A stretch of DNA of 64,000 bases, taken from Welwitschia mirabilis (lineage: Eukaryota > Gnetophyta > Gnetopsida > Welwitschiales). How positions within the stretch are numbered: the stretch's first letter is position 1; each line of letters begins with the position of its first letter. A program made the translations under genes and the position numbers. Positions 36,143 through 47,066 of this stretch are shown one piece after another. The stretch covers positions 133,674,890 through 133,738,889 of the forward strand of contig JBOZIK010000001.1 in the NCBI GenBank assembly GCA_051453625.1. Direction: 5' to 3'. The notes beneath the pieces are model-generated. The model had not been told where the DNA came from. It ran no database searches and saw only the letters and a program-made list of their open reading frames with translations.

Positions 36143-36705
36143 ATTGGCATGGTAGCTTTTCAAGAGTGCATGATTTTCTTCTTGCAATTTCTTAGTTACT
36201 TTTTGTTTTTCTAATGGTGAGTATAAGTATTCCTTCAATTATACCCAAAATAGTCCTTTTATTTTTTATTTGTACGTTTTCTTTTTCTTTCAGTGATGGG
36301 GAGTAGTCCTTTTGCAATGAAACCTAAACTAGTCTACTTTTTAAGTTTTGTTTAGTTTGTCATTCTAAATATAAAGTATATTTCATATTTGATATCTTGT
36401 ATTACAAAGTCTAATGACTTTCCTATAGGTTGCAACTAGATTTGAGATTAAAAAAGAAGAAAAACTAAATTCAGCTCTAATGATTTGTTTTTTGTGTTTT
36501 ATGCTTTCTAAAATTTTTCATTTCTATTTAATTTTTATTCCACTATTTAAGTTTTATTAAAAATTAAAAATGTTTAGGGTCTATTTTCTAAAGTTGAATT
36601 TAATACATTGTAGTCAATTTGGTTTTTTGCTAAAATTTTCTAAAACCTTGTAACATAAAACTTATCATGCAGACTGAATGAAATTTTTATGTTTTTACTA
36701 ACTTA
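36143..36705 (+). other. leader of outer family X copy
   Basis: Aligns inverted with the inner copy leader (about 42,200-42,750); both carry an AAGAGTG(C/T)AT(G/A)AT word followed by TTTTCTTCTTG. It includes ATGGTGAGTA (about 36,213), which looks like a 5' splice site, and TTTTTCTTTCAG (about 36,281-36,293), which looks like a 3' splice site. Whether it is spliced is unknown. Confidence 0.5.
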
Positions 36706-37110
36706 AAATGCCTCAACAACCAATGTTACTACCTTTCCTAACTAGCACTATCATTATTCTTGCTTCAAACACTTTTTAACTGTAATCTCTTAGGAATTAT
36801 TTGAAACCTTTTAGATAATAAGCATCTTCAAAAACCTTAAAAAGAAAGAAAAATGTGAATCTTTAGCTAAAACTTTAACCTATTTTTTAATACTTATCAA
36901 TGAGTTGGACATATAAACTATTCAAAACACCTTCTGAACTATATCCTAATCACCCCTATAGTTTTCAGAACCATGATCAACCCAAACAAACTAAAGAAGA
37001 CTTCATTTAACTTAAATAAACTCTAAGGGGCTACATTTAATGAAACTCATATCATCTTCATTCCCTAAATCCTTTTAATAATAGATAGATCTTTAAAGAG
37101 TATTCTCAAC
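36706..37110 (+). pseudogene. family X ORF, outer copy, N-terminal part
   Basis: The plus strand reads MPQQPMLLPFLTSTIII from about 36,709, then with stops ELYPNHPYSFQNHDQPKQT (about 36,925-36,985). This is Pro/Tyr/Phe-rich like the equivalent part of the inner copy (HPYHDQSPYNFE). The frame is cut at 37,110 by the inner insertion and resumes at 44,245. The true start codon is not certain. No known domain. Confidence 0.5.
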
Positions 37111-37115
37111 CCCAT
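37111..37115. repeat. target-site duplication CCCAT, left copy
   Basis: CCCAT directly left of the inner family X copy; the same five bases follow it at 44,240-44,244. Joining the flanks with one CCCAT restores the order seen in the inner copy's own uninterrupted sequence near 41,375-41,400. Confidence 0.85.
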
Positions 37116-38582
37116 TGATTGTATCTTTGTAGTGATCTAGATTTATCTAAGTTTATACTTAGAATAATTCTTCCATAGGGATATATGCGGTAAATTTAAT
37201 CAAAATATATAAGATTATTCTATCTTGAAATGAAAAGCTTAAATAAAAGAAAATCATAAGTTTGAGAAAGAAATGATCTTTAATCGACAACACAAGAAAA
37301 TTGAGTGCTTCAAAGCTCTAATTGATTCATTCTACTCCACGTTCACTCCAATGATTCTTATATCCTAAAATATGCACTAAATCATCAAGTCATTAAGGAT
37401 TGACATGAAGGCATAATCGCATACACCACACAGTGTTGGTAAATTATCTAATCCTCTTGATACTCGATAGCCCTTTATAAGCATGACAAGTCTAAATCAA
37501 AGTGCATAAGATCTGTCAAACAATATGAACTATAAATCATGAAATTAAAATTAATTTACTCACATGGTTTGAAAGAACTTAATAATTAAATGAGATCACA
37601 TAAAGAAGGTCAATACCATTTTCTAATCATTAACAATAAAAGAATAAACCTATTTTAAGAACTAGTCCTACCTAAATATTGCTAATGCCAATTGAAATGT
37701 GCAATAATAATGAAAGGGTTTAAACTAATTTTTTAATTAAAACTAGAAGGAATATACATCATATCGTAAGAGAAGGATAAAGGAGAAAGACTCTTGAACT
37801 AGTGTTGGATCATTCCTACCCAAAAAAAAGGTAATAGAGTGCATGACATCCTAGCCTCTAATTTTTTCCTATATTTAGCTAACTAAATATATCTAAAATG
37901 GGGTGTCAAGACCCTTTTATAGATGAGGAAAGGCTATAGAAGTTAATCATGATTATGTTAGGTGTTATCTTTATGCATTACATGTTAGTTACATAAGGAT
38001 GGTTACTTAAGGGTAGTTACATAAGAAGGAAGTTAGAAATGTATTTGGTACATAGCCATAAATAGGATTCCTTTGTGTTCAAGTGCAAACATGGCAACGA
38101 CATGTCCTTTGACTATTGATGGTGTTACTAAAATATGTCATGTCATGTATCTTCATCTTAATCATCCTTGTTATACAACATGTTGCTATGATGCATTGAT
38201 TTGTACTTTTACCATTTGTCATCAGAGTTTAATGTTAACTCTGATTTATTTCCAACTTAATTCATAAGTTAATTGTGACGGAATTTCTAAATTATTACAG
38301 GAACATGAGTTCTGTTAAGGTTTTTCTTAGAAGATCGGTGGTGCCAGTAGTCCTGACTTGTGACATTGGTGTTGTTTGCTAGAATTTCTTAAGGATTTGC
38401 ACAATTCTTGAAAAGCAAGCAACAAACCTACTAATGTTAAGAAAACTAAAATAATTTCATGAAAAGTAATAAAAAAGGTAAAAAACATTAATATGTAATA
38501 AAACCATGAATTTAATATTTCTCACTAAGCTAAATTAATTAATTAAGCTTACATAAAATGTCAATTTTGGCATACAACCACA
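37116..38582 (-). repeat. 3' LTR of inner family X copy
   Basis: Pairs with 42,779-44,239 along the full length; both carry TTTGTAGTGATCTA near the left end and AAAAACATTAATATGTAATAA-like text near the right end. The plus strand starts TGATTGTATC and ends CAACCACA. Confidence 0.88.
37915..37921 (-). promoter_or_regulatory. TATA box in family X 3' LTR
   Basis: Minus-strand CATCTATAAAAGGGTC. The same place in the other two LTRs holds CATCTATAAAAGATC and CATCTATAAAAAGAT. Confidence 0.6.
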
Positions 38583-38590
38583 TCCCCTAA
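38583..38590 (-). other. polypurine tract of inner family X copy
   Basis: The minus strand reads TTAGGGGA directly before the TGTGGTTG start of the 3' LTR. Purine runs at this place prime second-strand synthesis. Confidence 0.6.
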
Positions 38591-40296
38591 CTAGTATTTT
38601 ACTAGTCCCTTAGCTAAAAGTTGATGAAGAAATGGTGTCATGGAAAACTTAACTAAGTTAATATGATAAGTAACGAAATGATATAAAATTTTTTGATTAA
38701 TTTTTAATGAACAAGGCATTAAAATTAAAAAAATTTGTATAAAATTGGATTTCACACCTGCTAACCAAAATTGAACTTTGTCCTCAAATTTACAAAGATA
38801 GGAAATTTTATACAAGGCTTTTAAAAACAAGTTAATTAGACTAGTACATGATGATAATGCATGGATTTATGAAAAACTAGAATGCAATGCTTAAACTAAA
38901 ATACAATTTTTAGGGCACATAAAACATTAGACTTAATGGAAAACATATCAATCCATAAATTCACAAGATAGAATACCCTAGTTAATGGCTATATTTATTA
39001 AAAAGTTTCTTAATTTTATTTGAAATTTAAAAGGATCACAATATTAAACAAATAAGGTATCCTCTAAGTGAACCTACAAGTAATCAAAAATTAGTTAAGA
39101 AAAATTTTCAAGTATACAAATTAAATAAAATTAATCACAAAAAGCATCTCCTAATTCTAGCCTTTTCATTCTAGTTTTTATTTTCTACCATCATGCTTTA
39201 TTCCTTATTTCAAGCATTTTTTATCTAATTAACATTTAGTATTATAACATCTACTTCCAATAGAGTTAAACATGTTGATAAATGAAGAAGTCAGTGCTGC
39301 ATTTGCCACGAGTGTTTATAGCCTTAATGCAATTGAACATGTTATAAATTAATCATTAGAACTGCATTATTAATAAGCATTCACAGCTTCAATGCACTTA
39401 ACTAAACCTAATTGTTAATGATCGATAAATAATGTGCTTTTGGAGAGGAGATATTTCATTTTATTTTAATCATTCTTCTCATATTTAATAATTTTTAATT
39501 CACATAAAGGGATTATTAGCTTATTAGTCTAATCAAGATAATTCTTGTTTCCATAAAATGCTTGTAAAATAGTTAACTTAGCATGAAAGTATATTTTATA
39601 TTAACTCAATCATATTTTGCAATTGAAAGATCTTCAGTGAAACTAAACCTTAATAAGTTAACTCAAAGATAAATAAAACCTTTTCTGAAAAAACCACAAG
39701 TAAACTTAAATTCTATCTAGTTTGAAATAACAAAGCAATCACTTGTCAATAGTTTATTCTAATTAAGGATCATTAACTAGGATCATCTAATCTGAGGAAT
39801 TCATAGATGGATGGAAAGGGACTATGATTAGTAATGATTATTTGGTGGAACAGAAATGGAAGGGATGGAAAGTGTGGTTTAAGATGACAATGATTTATTT
39901 GATGATGAGAGTGAAATTTTGGAGTTCTTATCTAGTGGTAATTATACAAGTGGAAGTGCTTACAAGGTTTTAAACAAGAAAGGCATAGATATAAAATTTT
40001 TAAGTTTTTTAAATCTAAATCTATTCTAAAAAGAAAATTTACTCTAAAAGAAAAATCTAATTTGTAAGCATACAATGAAGCTAAAAATTTGGATAGGGAT
40101 TTTCTAAGGTATTACACATGTAAAGGATTAAAATAATGAATGCAAGGATCGAATGATGAATCAAAATAATGCAATGTATTCAATAATGAGAAAGAATCCT
40201 TATAAGCATTTATGCATGAATCTAAAAAGTTTAGAAAAACATCAATACTAGCAGTAAAATTAATACATCTAAACCAGAAGTTTTCCATTCTTTAGC
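38591..40296 (-). other. 3' non-coding region of inner family X copy
   Basis: No protein blocks. It aligns inverted with 45,311-47,060 of the outer copy, including a group of short repeats around 39,300-39,420 (motif ATTGAGGCTATGGA on the minus strand, worn). A 79-codon minus-strand open stretch at 38,591-38,830 has no counterpart kept in the other copy. Confidence 0.55.
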
Positions 40297-41650
40297 CTAT
40301 TTTTGCTTACTTAACAACTCATGCAAGACATCATTCTTGGGTGAAAACAAAGGTGAATTGAAAACCATTGGAGAACGTAAATGTTCATCAAGAGAAGTAT
40401 CAGTAATTAGTTTCAAGGTTATAAATGGCTTGTCTTTATCACTAAGATTTAAGTCTTACTTAGAAAGAAAAGATAAAAATAACATGATTGGCTTAACATT
40501 TTGTTGAGAAAATGATTACCCAAAGGGTAGATCATGATTAGATTCTTGGATAATTTTGTTCATTTCATTAAAGTCTTTAAAGGCTTATTTCTTACATTGT
40601 TACATAAGAGTCATTGGTTTAGATTCAAGAATAATTCATTTTTAATGTTATTTGCTTCATTGATGTCACATATTAGTTCATCCTCTTATGTATAACATTC
40701 AAGTTTCCCTTATCCCTAAAATATTTGCTCACTAACTATGGATTGATCATTTTCATTGGAAATATTTAATCCTGCTCTGAAGTAAAGTCTAAATGGATCT
40801 CATTGTTTTCTTTATAAAACATATCTAGACTTAAGGTCCTCCTAGATGTCATTGTTGGTTTCATTGTAGGCTTCTTATTCATTCCTAAGGGATAAGGTTT
40901 GATTTTCATCAATTTTACTATCATCAATCCTTTCAAGATTCTTAGGATTAGGTTTAAAGAATGTAGGAAGTTCTTCCTCTTTTTGTTGATTCACAATAAT
41001 AAAGGTTTGAGCAATGACTTGGTTTAAATTATGGATATTTTACTTAAGCCTTTGGTTTATTTTCATTTGAGCTTTCATTAATCTTGTAAGGATGTCTTCT
41101 AAGGAATTTGAAAAGGGTTGTTCAGTTTTAGAAGATGAAGTGTATTGATTAAATGATGAATAATATAAAAGGGAAGGTGGAAGTTATTCATGGAAAAATA
41201 AAGGATGAGAATTAAAGAATGAAGTGGTTTTTTAGTTGTATAAAGTTGACAGGTTATGATTACAGGATGAATAATATGAGAAGTAAGATGAAGGATATGG
41301 ATCAAAGAATGATGAATATGAATAAAATGATGAAGGGTAAGGATCAAAGGATGATGAATATGAGGTTAAAAAATATGGATCATGGGGGATGAAGAAAGGC
41401 ATGAAATCAAACTCCTATGGGTTGATATAAGAATTTTATAATTCAAAGTTATAAGGAGATTGATCATGATATGGATGGAATTGAGGATACTCTTTAAAGG
41501 TTTGTCCAGGTTGAATAAAGTATCCTATAGTGCATTTGGATTGGCTATGACTCGAAGAGCTGTAAGGGTAGATATGTTACTTATTAAAAGGTGTTTTAAA
41601 TAGATTTGAATCCCAACTTATAAACTAAGTTTAAGAAAAGGATTGATAGT
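40297..41650 (-). pseudogene. family X ORF, inner copy (gag-position protein of unknown type)
   Basis: Unknown protein, about 450 codons with around ten stops. N-terminal third is rich in Tyr, Ser, Pro, Phe and His with repeats of YSSFFDPYPSS (about 41,270-41,350) coming from a 42-base DNA repeat. The C-terminal half is charged: ELPTFFKPNPKNLE (about 40,930-40,975), QTLSLRNE (about 40,880), QSIVSE, EDELICDINEANN (about 40,660-40,700) and an end LLSKQK before TAG (40,297-40,299). The outer copy keeps the same blocks in the same order. Its position after leader and primer site is that of gag. The 'LP..T..NPK' then 'LR' order recalls the gag C-terminus of Athila relatives, but no capsid or zinc knuckle is visible, so I leave it unassigned. 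Confidence 0.6.
41270..41362 (-). repeat. 42-base tandem repeat coding for YSSFFDPYPSS
   Basis: Two full units and part of a third of about 42 bases, with plus-strand words GATGAAGG(A/G)TA and GGATCAAAG(A/G)ATGATG. In frame on the minus strand they give Tyr/Ser/Phe-Asp-Pro-Tyr-Pro repeats. Confidence 0.7.
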
Positions 41651-42191
41651 TTTAGATAAAGGTTCATGTTTTTTGTATTTTTTCTTAGTTTCAAACGAGA
41701 TCTGTAATCTTAAAAGGTTTATAGAGTTTACAAAAGTATTTAGTTTAAATTACAGGGTAGTATAATTAAGAATGTTAGTGACATAAGTCAGGGATAATGG
41801 TAGCATCAATCTAACTGAGCAAAAGGTTTAGGCAAAAAGATAAAGGGTTCAGTTGATTAGAACAAAATAGTTTAGTTATAGGATCTAATAAAATTGAATA
41901 GAAACCTAAAAAGACAGAATCTTATGAAATTGAAACTTTGAAAATTAAACTTAACATTTTTAATTTTTGTTAAAATTTTTAACAGAAATGAAAACTAACA
42001 AAACTGAGAAATTTATGTAGAATTTATAGAAATCAGAAAAATAAAATACATAATAAATCATTAGAGGCTTGATTTTAGTTTAATTTCATGATCTTAAGTT
42101 TGGTTTCGTTTACAAGAAAATTCATTAGATCTATAATACAACATATCAGATATAAAATTGAAGTTTTAGTGGTTGAAAAAGATAATCAAAC

Positions 42192-42680
42192 TTAACAACT
42201 AGATTTTACTAGAAATGGACTAGTACTTACCACTAGAAAAAAAAGAAAACACACAAAATAAATAGAAAAAGNNNNNNNNNNNNNNNNNNNNNNNNNNNNN
42301 NNNNNNNNNNNNNNNNNNNNNNNNNNNNNNNNNNNNNNNNNNNNNNNNNNNNNNNNNNNNNNNNNNNNNNNNNNNNNNNNNNNNNNNNNNNNNNNNNNNN
42401 NNNNNNNNNNNNNNNNNNNNNNNNNNNNNNNNNNNNNNNNNNNNNNNNNNNNNNNNNNNNNNNNNNNNNNNNNNNNNNNNNNNNNNNNNNNNNNNNNNNN
42501 NNNNNNNNNNNNNNNNNNNNNNNNNNNNNNNNNNNNNNNNNNNNNNNNNNNNNNNNNNNNNNNNNNNNNNGATTTTACTAGAAATGGACTAGTACTTACC
42601 ACTAGAAAAAAAAAGAAAACACACAAAATAAATAGAAAAAGGCTAACTTGTATATTACTAGAAAGAGGAATAGTACCCAT
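42192..42680 (-). repeat. leader repeats of inner family X copy, broken by a gap
   Basis: The 71 bases 42,201-42,271 and 42,571-42,642 are nearly identical, and a third, looser unit with TTACTAGAAAGAGGAATAGT follows near 42,652-42,671. Either a leader tandem array collapsed by assembly, or a simple unmerged overlap. Confidence 0.65.
42272..42570. other. assembly gap (299 N) with duplicated flanks
   Basis: Both sides carry the same 70-base sequence beginning GATTTTACTAGAAATGGACT. Confidence 0.85.
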
Positions 42681-42754
42681 TATTGGAAAAATAAAAACTA
42701 ACTAAAATTACAAGAAGAAAATTATACACTCTTAAAAAGTTATCATGCTAATAT

Positions 42755-42773
42755 ATCCTTAGCAATAAGACTA
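42755..42773 (-). other. primer binding site of inner family X copy, tRNA-Asp type
   Basis: Minus-strand TAGTCTTATTGCTAAGGAT, five bases inside the LTR end. Against TGGCGCCGTTGCCGGGGAT there are nine differences: eight C-to-T or G-to-A and one transversion. Confidence 0.75.
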
Positions 42774-42778
42774 AAATC

Positions 42779-44239
42779 TAATTGTAGCTTTGTAGTGATC
42801 TAAATTTATCTGAGTTTATACTTAGACTCGGTTTTCCACAAGGATATATGTGGTAAATTTAATTAAAAGTTATAATATTATTCTATCATACAATGAAAAA
42901 CTTATACAAATGAAGTAGAAGTTTGAAAAAGAAATGATCTTTGGTCAAGAACATAATGCCACAAAGTTCTTCAAAGCTCTAATCAATTTATCCTTTGTTC
43001 CACATTTGCTCCAATGATTCCTGTATCTTGAAATATGTACTAAATCATCAAGTCATTAAGGCTTGGCATGGATGCCTAATCTCATCCATCACATGAGTGT
43101 TGATGAGTTATCTAGTCCTCCTGATATTTCATAGCCCTTTATAAGCATGGAAAGTATGAATGAAAATGCACAAGATTCATCAAACAATAGGAAATATAAA
43201 TCACAAAAGTAACTTTAAATAACTCACATGGCTCAAAAAAACTTACAATTAAATAAGATCATCTAAATATTGCTAATATCATTTGATTATTATTAATAAA
43301 AGAATGAACCTATTTTAAAAACTAGTCCTACCTAAATATTACTAATACCAAATGAAATTTGAAATAACAATGAAAGGGTTCAAACTAATTTTTTTATTAA
43401 AGCTAAAAGAAATATGCATTACATCATCAAAGAATGGTAAATAATAAAGCCTCCTCATTTGGCCTTGGATCACTCCACCTTAAGAAAGGTATTAAAGCAT
43501 CATGACATCCTAGTCTTCAAGTTTTCCTCATGGTTAACAAAATAAAGATGTCTACAATGAGGTGCTAAGGATCTTTTATAGATGAGGGAAGGCTTGAGGA
43601 GTTACATCATGATTACATTAGATGTTTTCTCTATGAATTAGATGGCAATTATATAAGGGGAGTTAGTTGAGGGTGATTACATGATAAGGGAGTTAAAAAT
43701 GTATTTAGCATTTAGCCAAAAATAGGATTTATTTATCTTCAACTGCAAACATGATGATGACATGTCCTTTGACTTTTAATGGTGCTGCCAATGGATGTCA
43801 TGTCATGTATCTTCATCTCAACCATCCTTGTTATGTTACATATTGCTACAATGAATTGATTTGTACTTATACCATGTGTTACCAGATTTTAAGGTTAACT
43901 CTAATTTAGGTTCAACTTATCCCATTAGTTAATTATGATAAACTTTTTACTTGATTATAGGAATTTGAGTTTCATTAAGATTTTCCTTATAATATTAGCA
44001 GCGTCAGTAGTTCTGGCGGCTAGTGCCCACATTATGTGCTAGAATTGGTTAAGGTTTTGTAAAATTATTTAAAAGCTAATAACAAATCTAGTAATGTTAA
44101 GAAAACTCACATAATTTCATGAAAAGTAATAAAAAGAGTAGAAAACATTAATATGTAATAAGCCATGAATTTAGTATTTCTCTCTATGCTAAATTTATTA
44201 ATTAAGCTTGTGTAGATTGTTAATTTTGGCTTATAAACA
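42779..44239 (-). repeat. 5' LTR of inner family X copy
   Basis: Pairs with 37,116-38,582. The plus strand starts TAATTGTAGC (TG changed to TA) and ends ATAAACA. The primer site lies just left of it, which fixes the element on the minus strand. Confidence 0.88.
43574..43580 (-). promoter_or_regulatory. TATA box in family X 5' LTR (inner copy)
   Basis: Minus-strand CTATAAAAGATCC, at the same LTR position as in the other copies. Confidence 0.6.
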
Positions 44240-44244
44240 CCCAT
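44240..44244. repeat. target-site duplication CCCAT, right copy
   Basis: Matches 37,111-37,115 exactly. Confidence 0.85.
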
Positions 44245-45310
44245 CCATATATAGATAAATTCCTCTACAATTTTAAAGATGAAATCCTTACATTGAACAA
44301 TAGGAATTTGGTTCCATACCTTCCATCACCTCTCACAGTTCTTATCCTTCATCCCCTCTTGCATATTCATTGTTCTTTGACCCTTATCCTTCATCTTCCT
44401 TTTAATATCTATTATCATTTAATTACTGCCCATTATATTCCTACACATAAAAAACCACCTTACCTTCCTTTGAAGATACCTTTTAAATATTTTCATAAGA
44501 TGCTTCCAACATGCTTCAATCCCCTTCTCAATCTGTAAAGAAACCACTAATAAAACTAAAGAAAATATTGAGCAAATTTTTCAATAAATAGCACAAACTA
44601 ATGATTAAATCCTTAGGGATCTTAACCAATAATAACAAGAAAAAAACCCTTTTACATTCCATGAATCTAAGAGCCTTGGAAACTTTACAATGATTAATAA
44701 TACTAGAATCAATGACATCCAAAACATATCCCTTAGGAATGAGAAAGAAACTCTTGAAGAAATCCAAGATGACACCTATAAGGAAGGCTATGAAGACCTT
44801 AAGCTTAAAAATGTATTAGAGAGTGAACAATTATATACAAATAGGCTATACTTGAGATTAGGATTAGATACATCTGATAATAATCAATCAGTAGTAAGTA
44901 AGAAATAATTTGAAGGATACTATAAATTAGAAAGCTACACAACAGAGGATGAGTTAAAAAGAGATATTAATGAGGAAAACATAGAATCATAACCATTATT
45001 ACTTAAGCAACCATTTGAGTAAGAATTTCCTAGCAACCCTATTAAAGAGAAGAACATTATTCAAGATCTTATCCATGATTCATCCTTTGAAAAATCTTTA
45101 TCTTTTTCTTAACAAACTTCCAAGCCAATTGTATCTCTATCTTCTAAGTAAGATTTGAACCTTGATGATGAAGATAAATCCTCTATACCTTTAAAACCAT
45201 TTTCTAATAAATTTCTCAATGATCTTTTACCTTCTCCAATGGTCTCAAATTCATCTTTATCTTCACCCCAAAATAACATCTTAAATAAGTTGTTAAATAA
45301 ACAAAAATAG
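44245..45310 (+). pseudogene. family X ORF, outer copy, C-terminal part
   Basis: Continues the protein interrupted at 37,110. The plus strand reads YSLFFDPYPSSSF (about 44,365-44,403), then a Lys-rich stretch, QNISLRNEKETLEEIQDD (about 44,720-44,775), LYLRLGLDTSDNNQSVVSKK (44,847-44,905), EDELKRDINEEN (about 44,949-44,985) and an end LLNKQK before TAG (45,308-45,310). The best open part is 44,690-44,908 (72 codons). Each block has its partner in the inner copy, with amino-acid similarity kept better than third-position bases appear to be. Function unknown. Confidence 0.6.
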
Positions 45311-45521
45311 GGTAAAGCATGGACAATTTTTTATTTTGAATGTATTAATCTTACTACAAGTATTGATTTTTTTTAATTTTTATAAATTCATGCATAAAAA
45401 TTTATAAGGATTCTCTCTTATGTTTGAATTCTTTATATAATTTTGACACCTCATCTAACCTTGGCATTCATTATCTTCAACCTTCATGCATGTAGTACCT
45501 TGGAAAATCCCTTGTAAAAAT

Positions 45522-45621
45522 NNNNNNNNNNNNNNNNNNNNNNNNNNNNNNNNNNNNNNNNNNNNNNNNNNNNNNNNNNNNNNNNNNNNNNNNNNNNNNN
45601 NNNNNNNNNNNNNNNNNNNNN
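45522..45621. other. assembly gap (100 N) with duplicated flanks
   Basis: 45,469-45,521 and 45,622-45,674 are identical (starting CATTATCTTCAACCTTCATG). Most likely unmerged contig ends. Confidence 0.85.
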
Positions 45622-46386
45622 CATTATCTTCAACCTTCATGCATGTAGTACCTTGGAAAATCCCTTGTAAAAATTTTTTAGTTTCATTATGTGCTTTTAA
45701 ATTAGATTTTTCTTTTATAGTAAATTTTCCTTTAGGATAGATTTTGGTTTGAAAGAATTGAAAATGTTAAAAATAATTGTGCTTCATGACCTCTCTCACC
45801 TTAAACCATCCAATCACTACAACTTGTATAATTATTGTTGTAAACATTTTCATCTAGGAAATAGAAAATACTAGCCATAGTATAAAATAAATTATCATCA
45901 TCTCAAACCTCATTACCCATATCTTTCACTTTAACTATTCCTAATAAAGTTCACCAACCACTCTTCTCTCCCATCCATCTATGAGTTTCTCATATTAGAT
46001 GATCCTAGATAATGACCTTTAATGAAATAGAGTGATAATAAGTGATCACCTTGTCATTGCAAGTTAGGTTGAATTTAAGTTTACTTATAGTTTTTCAAGA
46101 AATTATTTTACTTATTTTTTAGCTAAGTTTTTAAGGTTAGTTTTACTTAAGATCTTCTAATTGAAAAATGTGATTGAACTAAGGTGGGATATACTTTCAT
46201 GTCATGTTAATTATTTTTAAAGCATTTTTTTATGGCAATAAGATTTTTCTTGATTAGGCTAATAAGCTAATAATCCCTTCATGTACATCAAAATTAATTG
46301 AATATGAGATGGACTAATTAAAATAAAATAAAATATCTCCTCTCTAAATAGCATATTATATAATAATCATTTAAAATTAGATTTAG

Positions 46387-46505
46387 TTAATTACATTGAG
46401 GCTATGGATGTTAATTACATTGAGTTTATGGACACTCATTAGTAATACAACTCTAATGATTTATTTTATGACATGTTCAAATACACTAGGGCTATAGATG
46501 CTGGC
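46387..46505 (+). repeat. short repeated motif in family X 3' region
   Basis: ATTACATTGAGGCTATGGAT, ATTACATTGAGTTTATGGAC and ATACACTAGGGCTATAGATG follow one another within 120 bases. Worn versions occur inverted in the inner copy at 39,300-39,420. Confidence 0.6.
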
Positions 46506-47066
46506 TGGCAATGTAGCACTAACTTCTCTATACATCAACATGCTTAACTCTATTGGAAGGAGATGTTATAACACTGGATGTCCAATTTCATCTAGATGCT
46601 TAAAACAAGGAGTAGACTTTGATTGTGAAAAAGGTAAAATGAAAAAGGAAAGATGAGATTTGAATATACTGTTATATTTACTTTCTTTGACTTATGTACT
46701 TGAAAGTTTTCTTATCCGATTTTTGATAGCTTATAGGTTTACTTAAAGGATATCTTGTTTGTTTGATATTGTGATATTTTTTAAATTTATAATAAAATTT
46801 ACAAAATTTTCAATAAATGTGGCCACAAATTTAGATAGTTTATCTTTTCGAATCATGAATAATGCATTTCCATTAGAGTTCATGTTTTATTTCCCCTTAA
46901 ATTGCATTGTGGTTTTCCCTAAATAGTTACATCACAAGATTTTGCTAGCCTTGTATGAAAATACTTGTAATGTAAAATCTTTTAACACATTAACTTGTTC
47001 TCAAATCTTTATATAAATTTTTGATCTTTACAACTTTAAAGACAAAGTTTAATTTTGGCTAGAGGG

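Larger units (their letters stand above)
37116..44239 (-). mobile_element. family X inner copy: complete pol-less LTR retrotransposon
   Basis: Minus-strand order: 5' LTR (42,779-44,239), primer site (42,755-42,773), leader with internal repeats, one ORF (about 41,650 to stop at 40,297), 3' non-coding region of about 1.7 kb, polypurine tract (38,583-38,590), 3' LTR (37,116-38,582). Flanked by CCCAT duplications. It is inserted in the opposite direction into another copy of the same family. The internal region (about 4.2 kb including a 299-base gap) has no pol. Confidence 0.85.
45311..47066 (+). other. 3' non-coding region of outer family X copy
   Basis: No coding blocks. Aligns inverted with 38,591-40,296. 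Contains a 100-base gap and, at 46,387-46,505, three copies of ATTGAGGCTATGGAT-like text. Confidence 0.55.
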
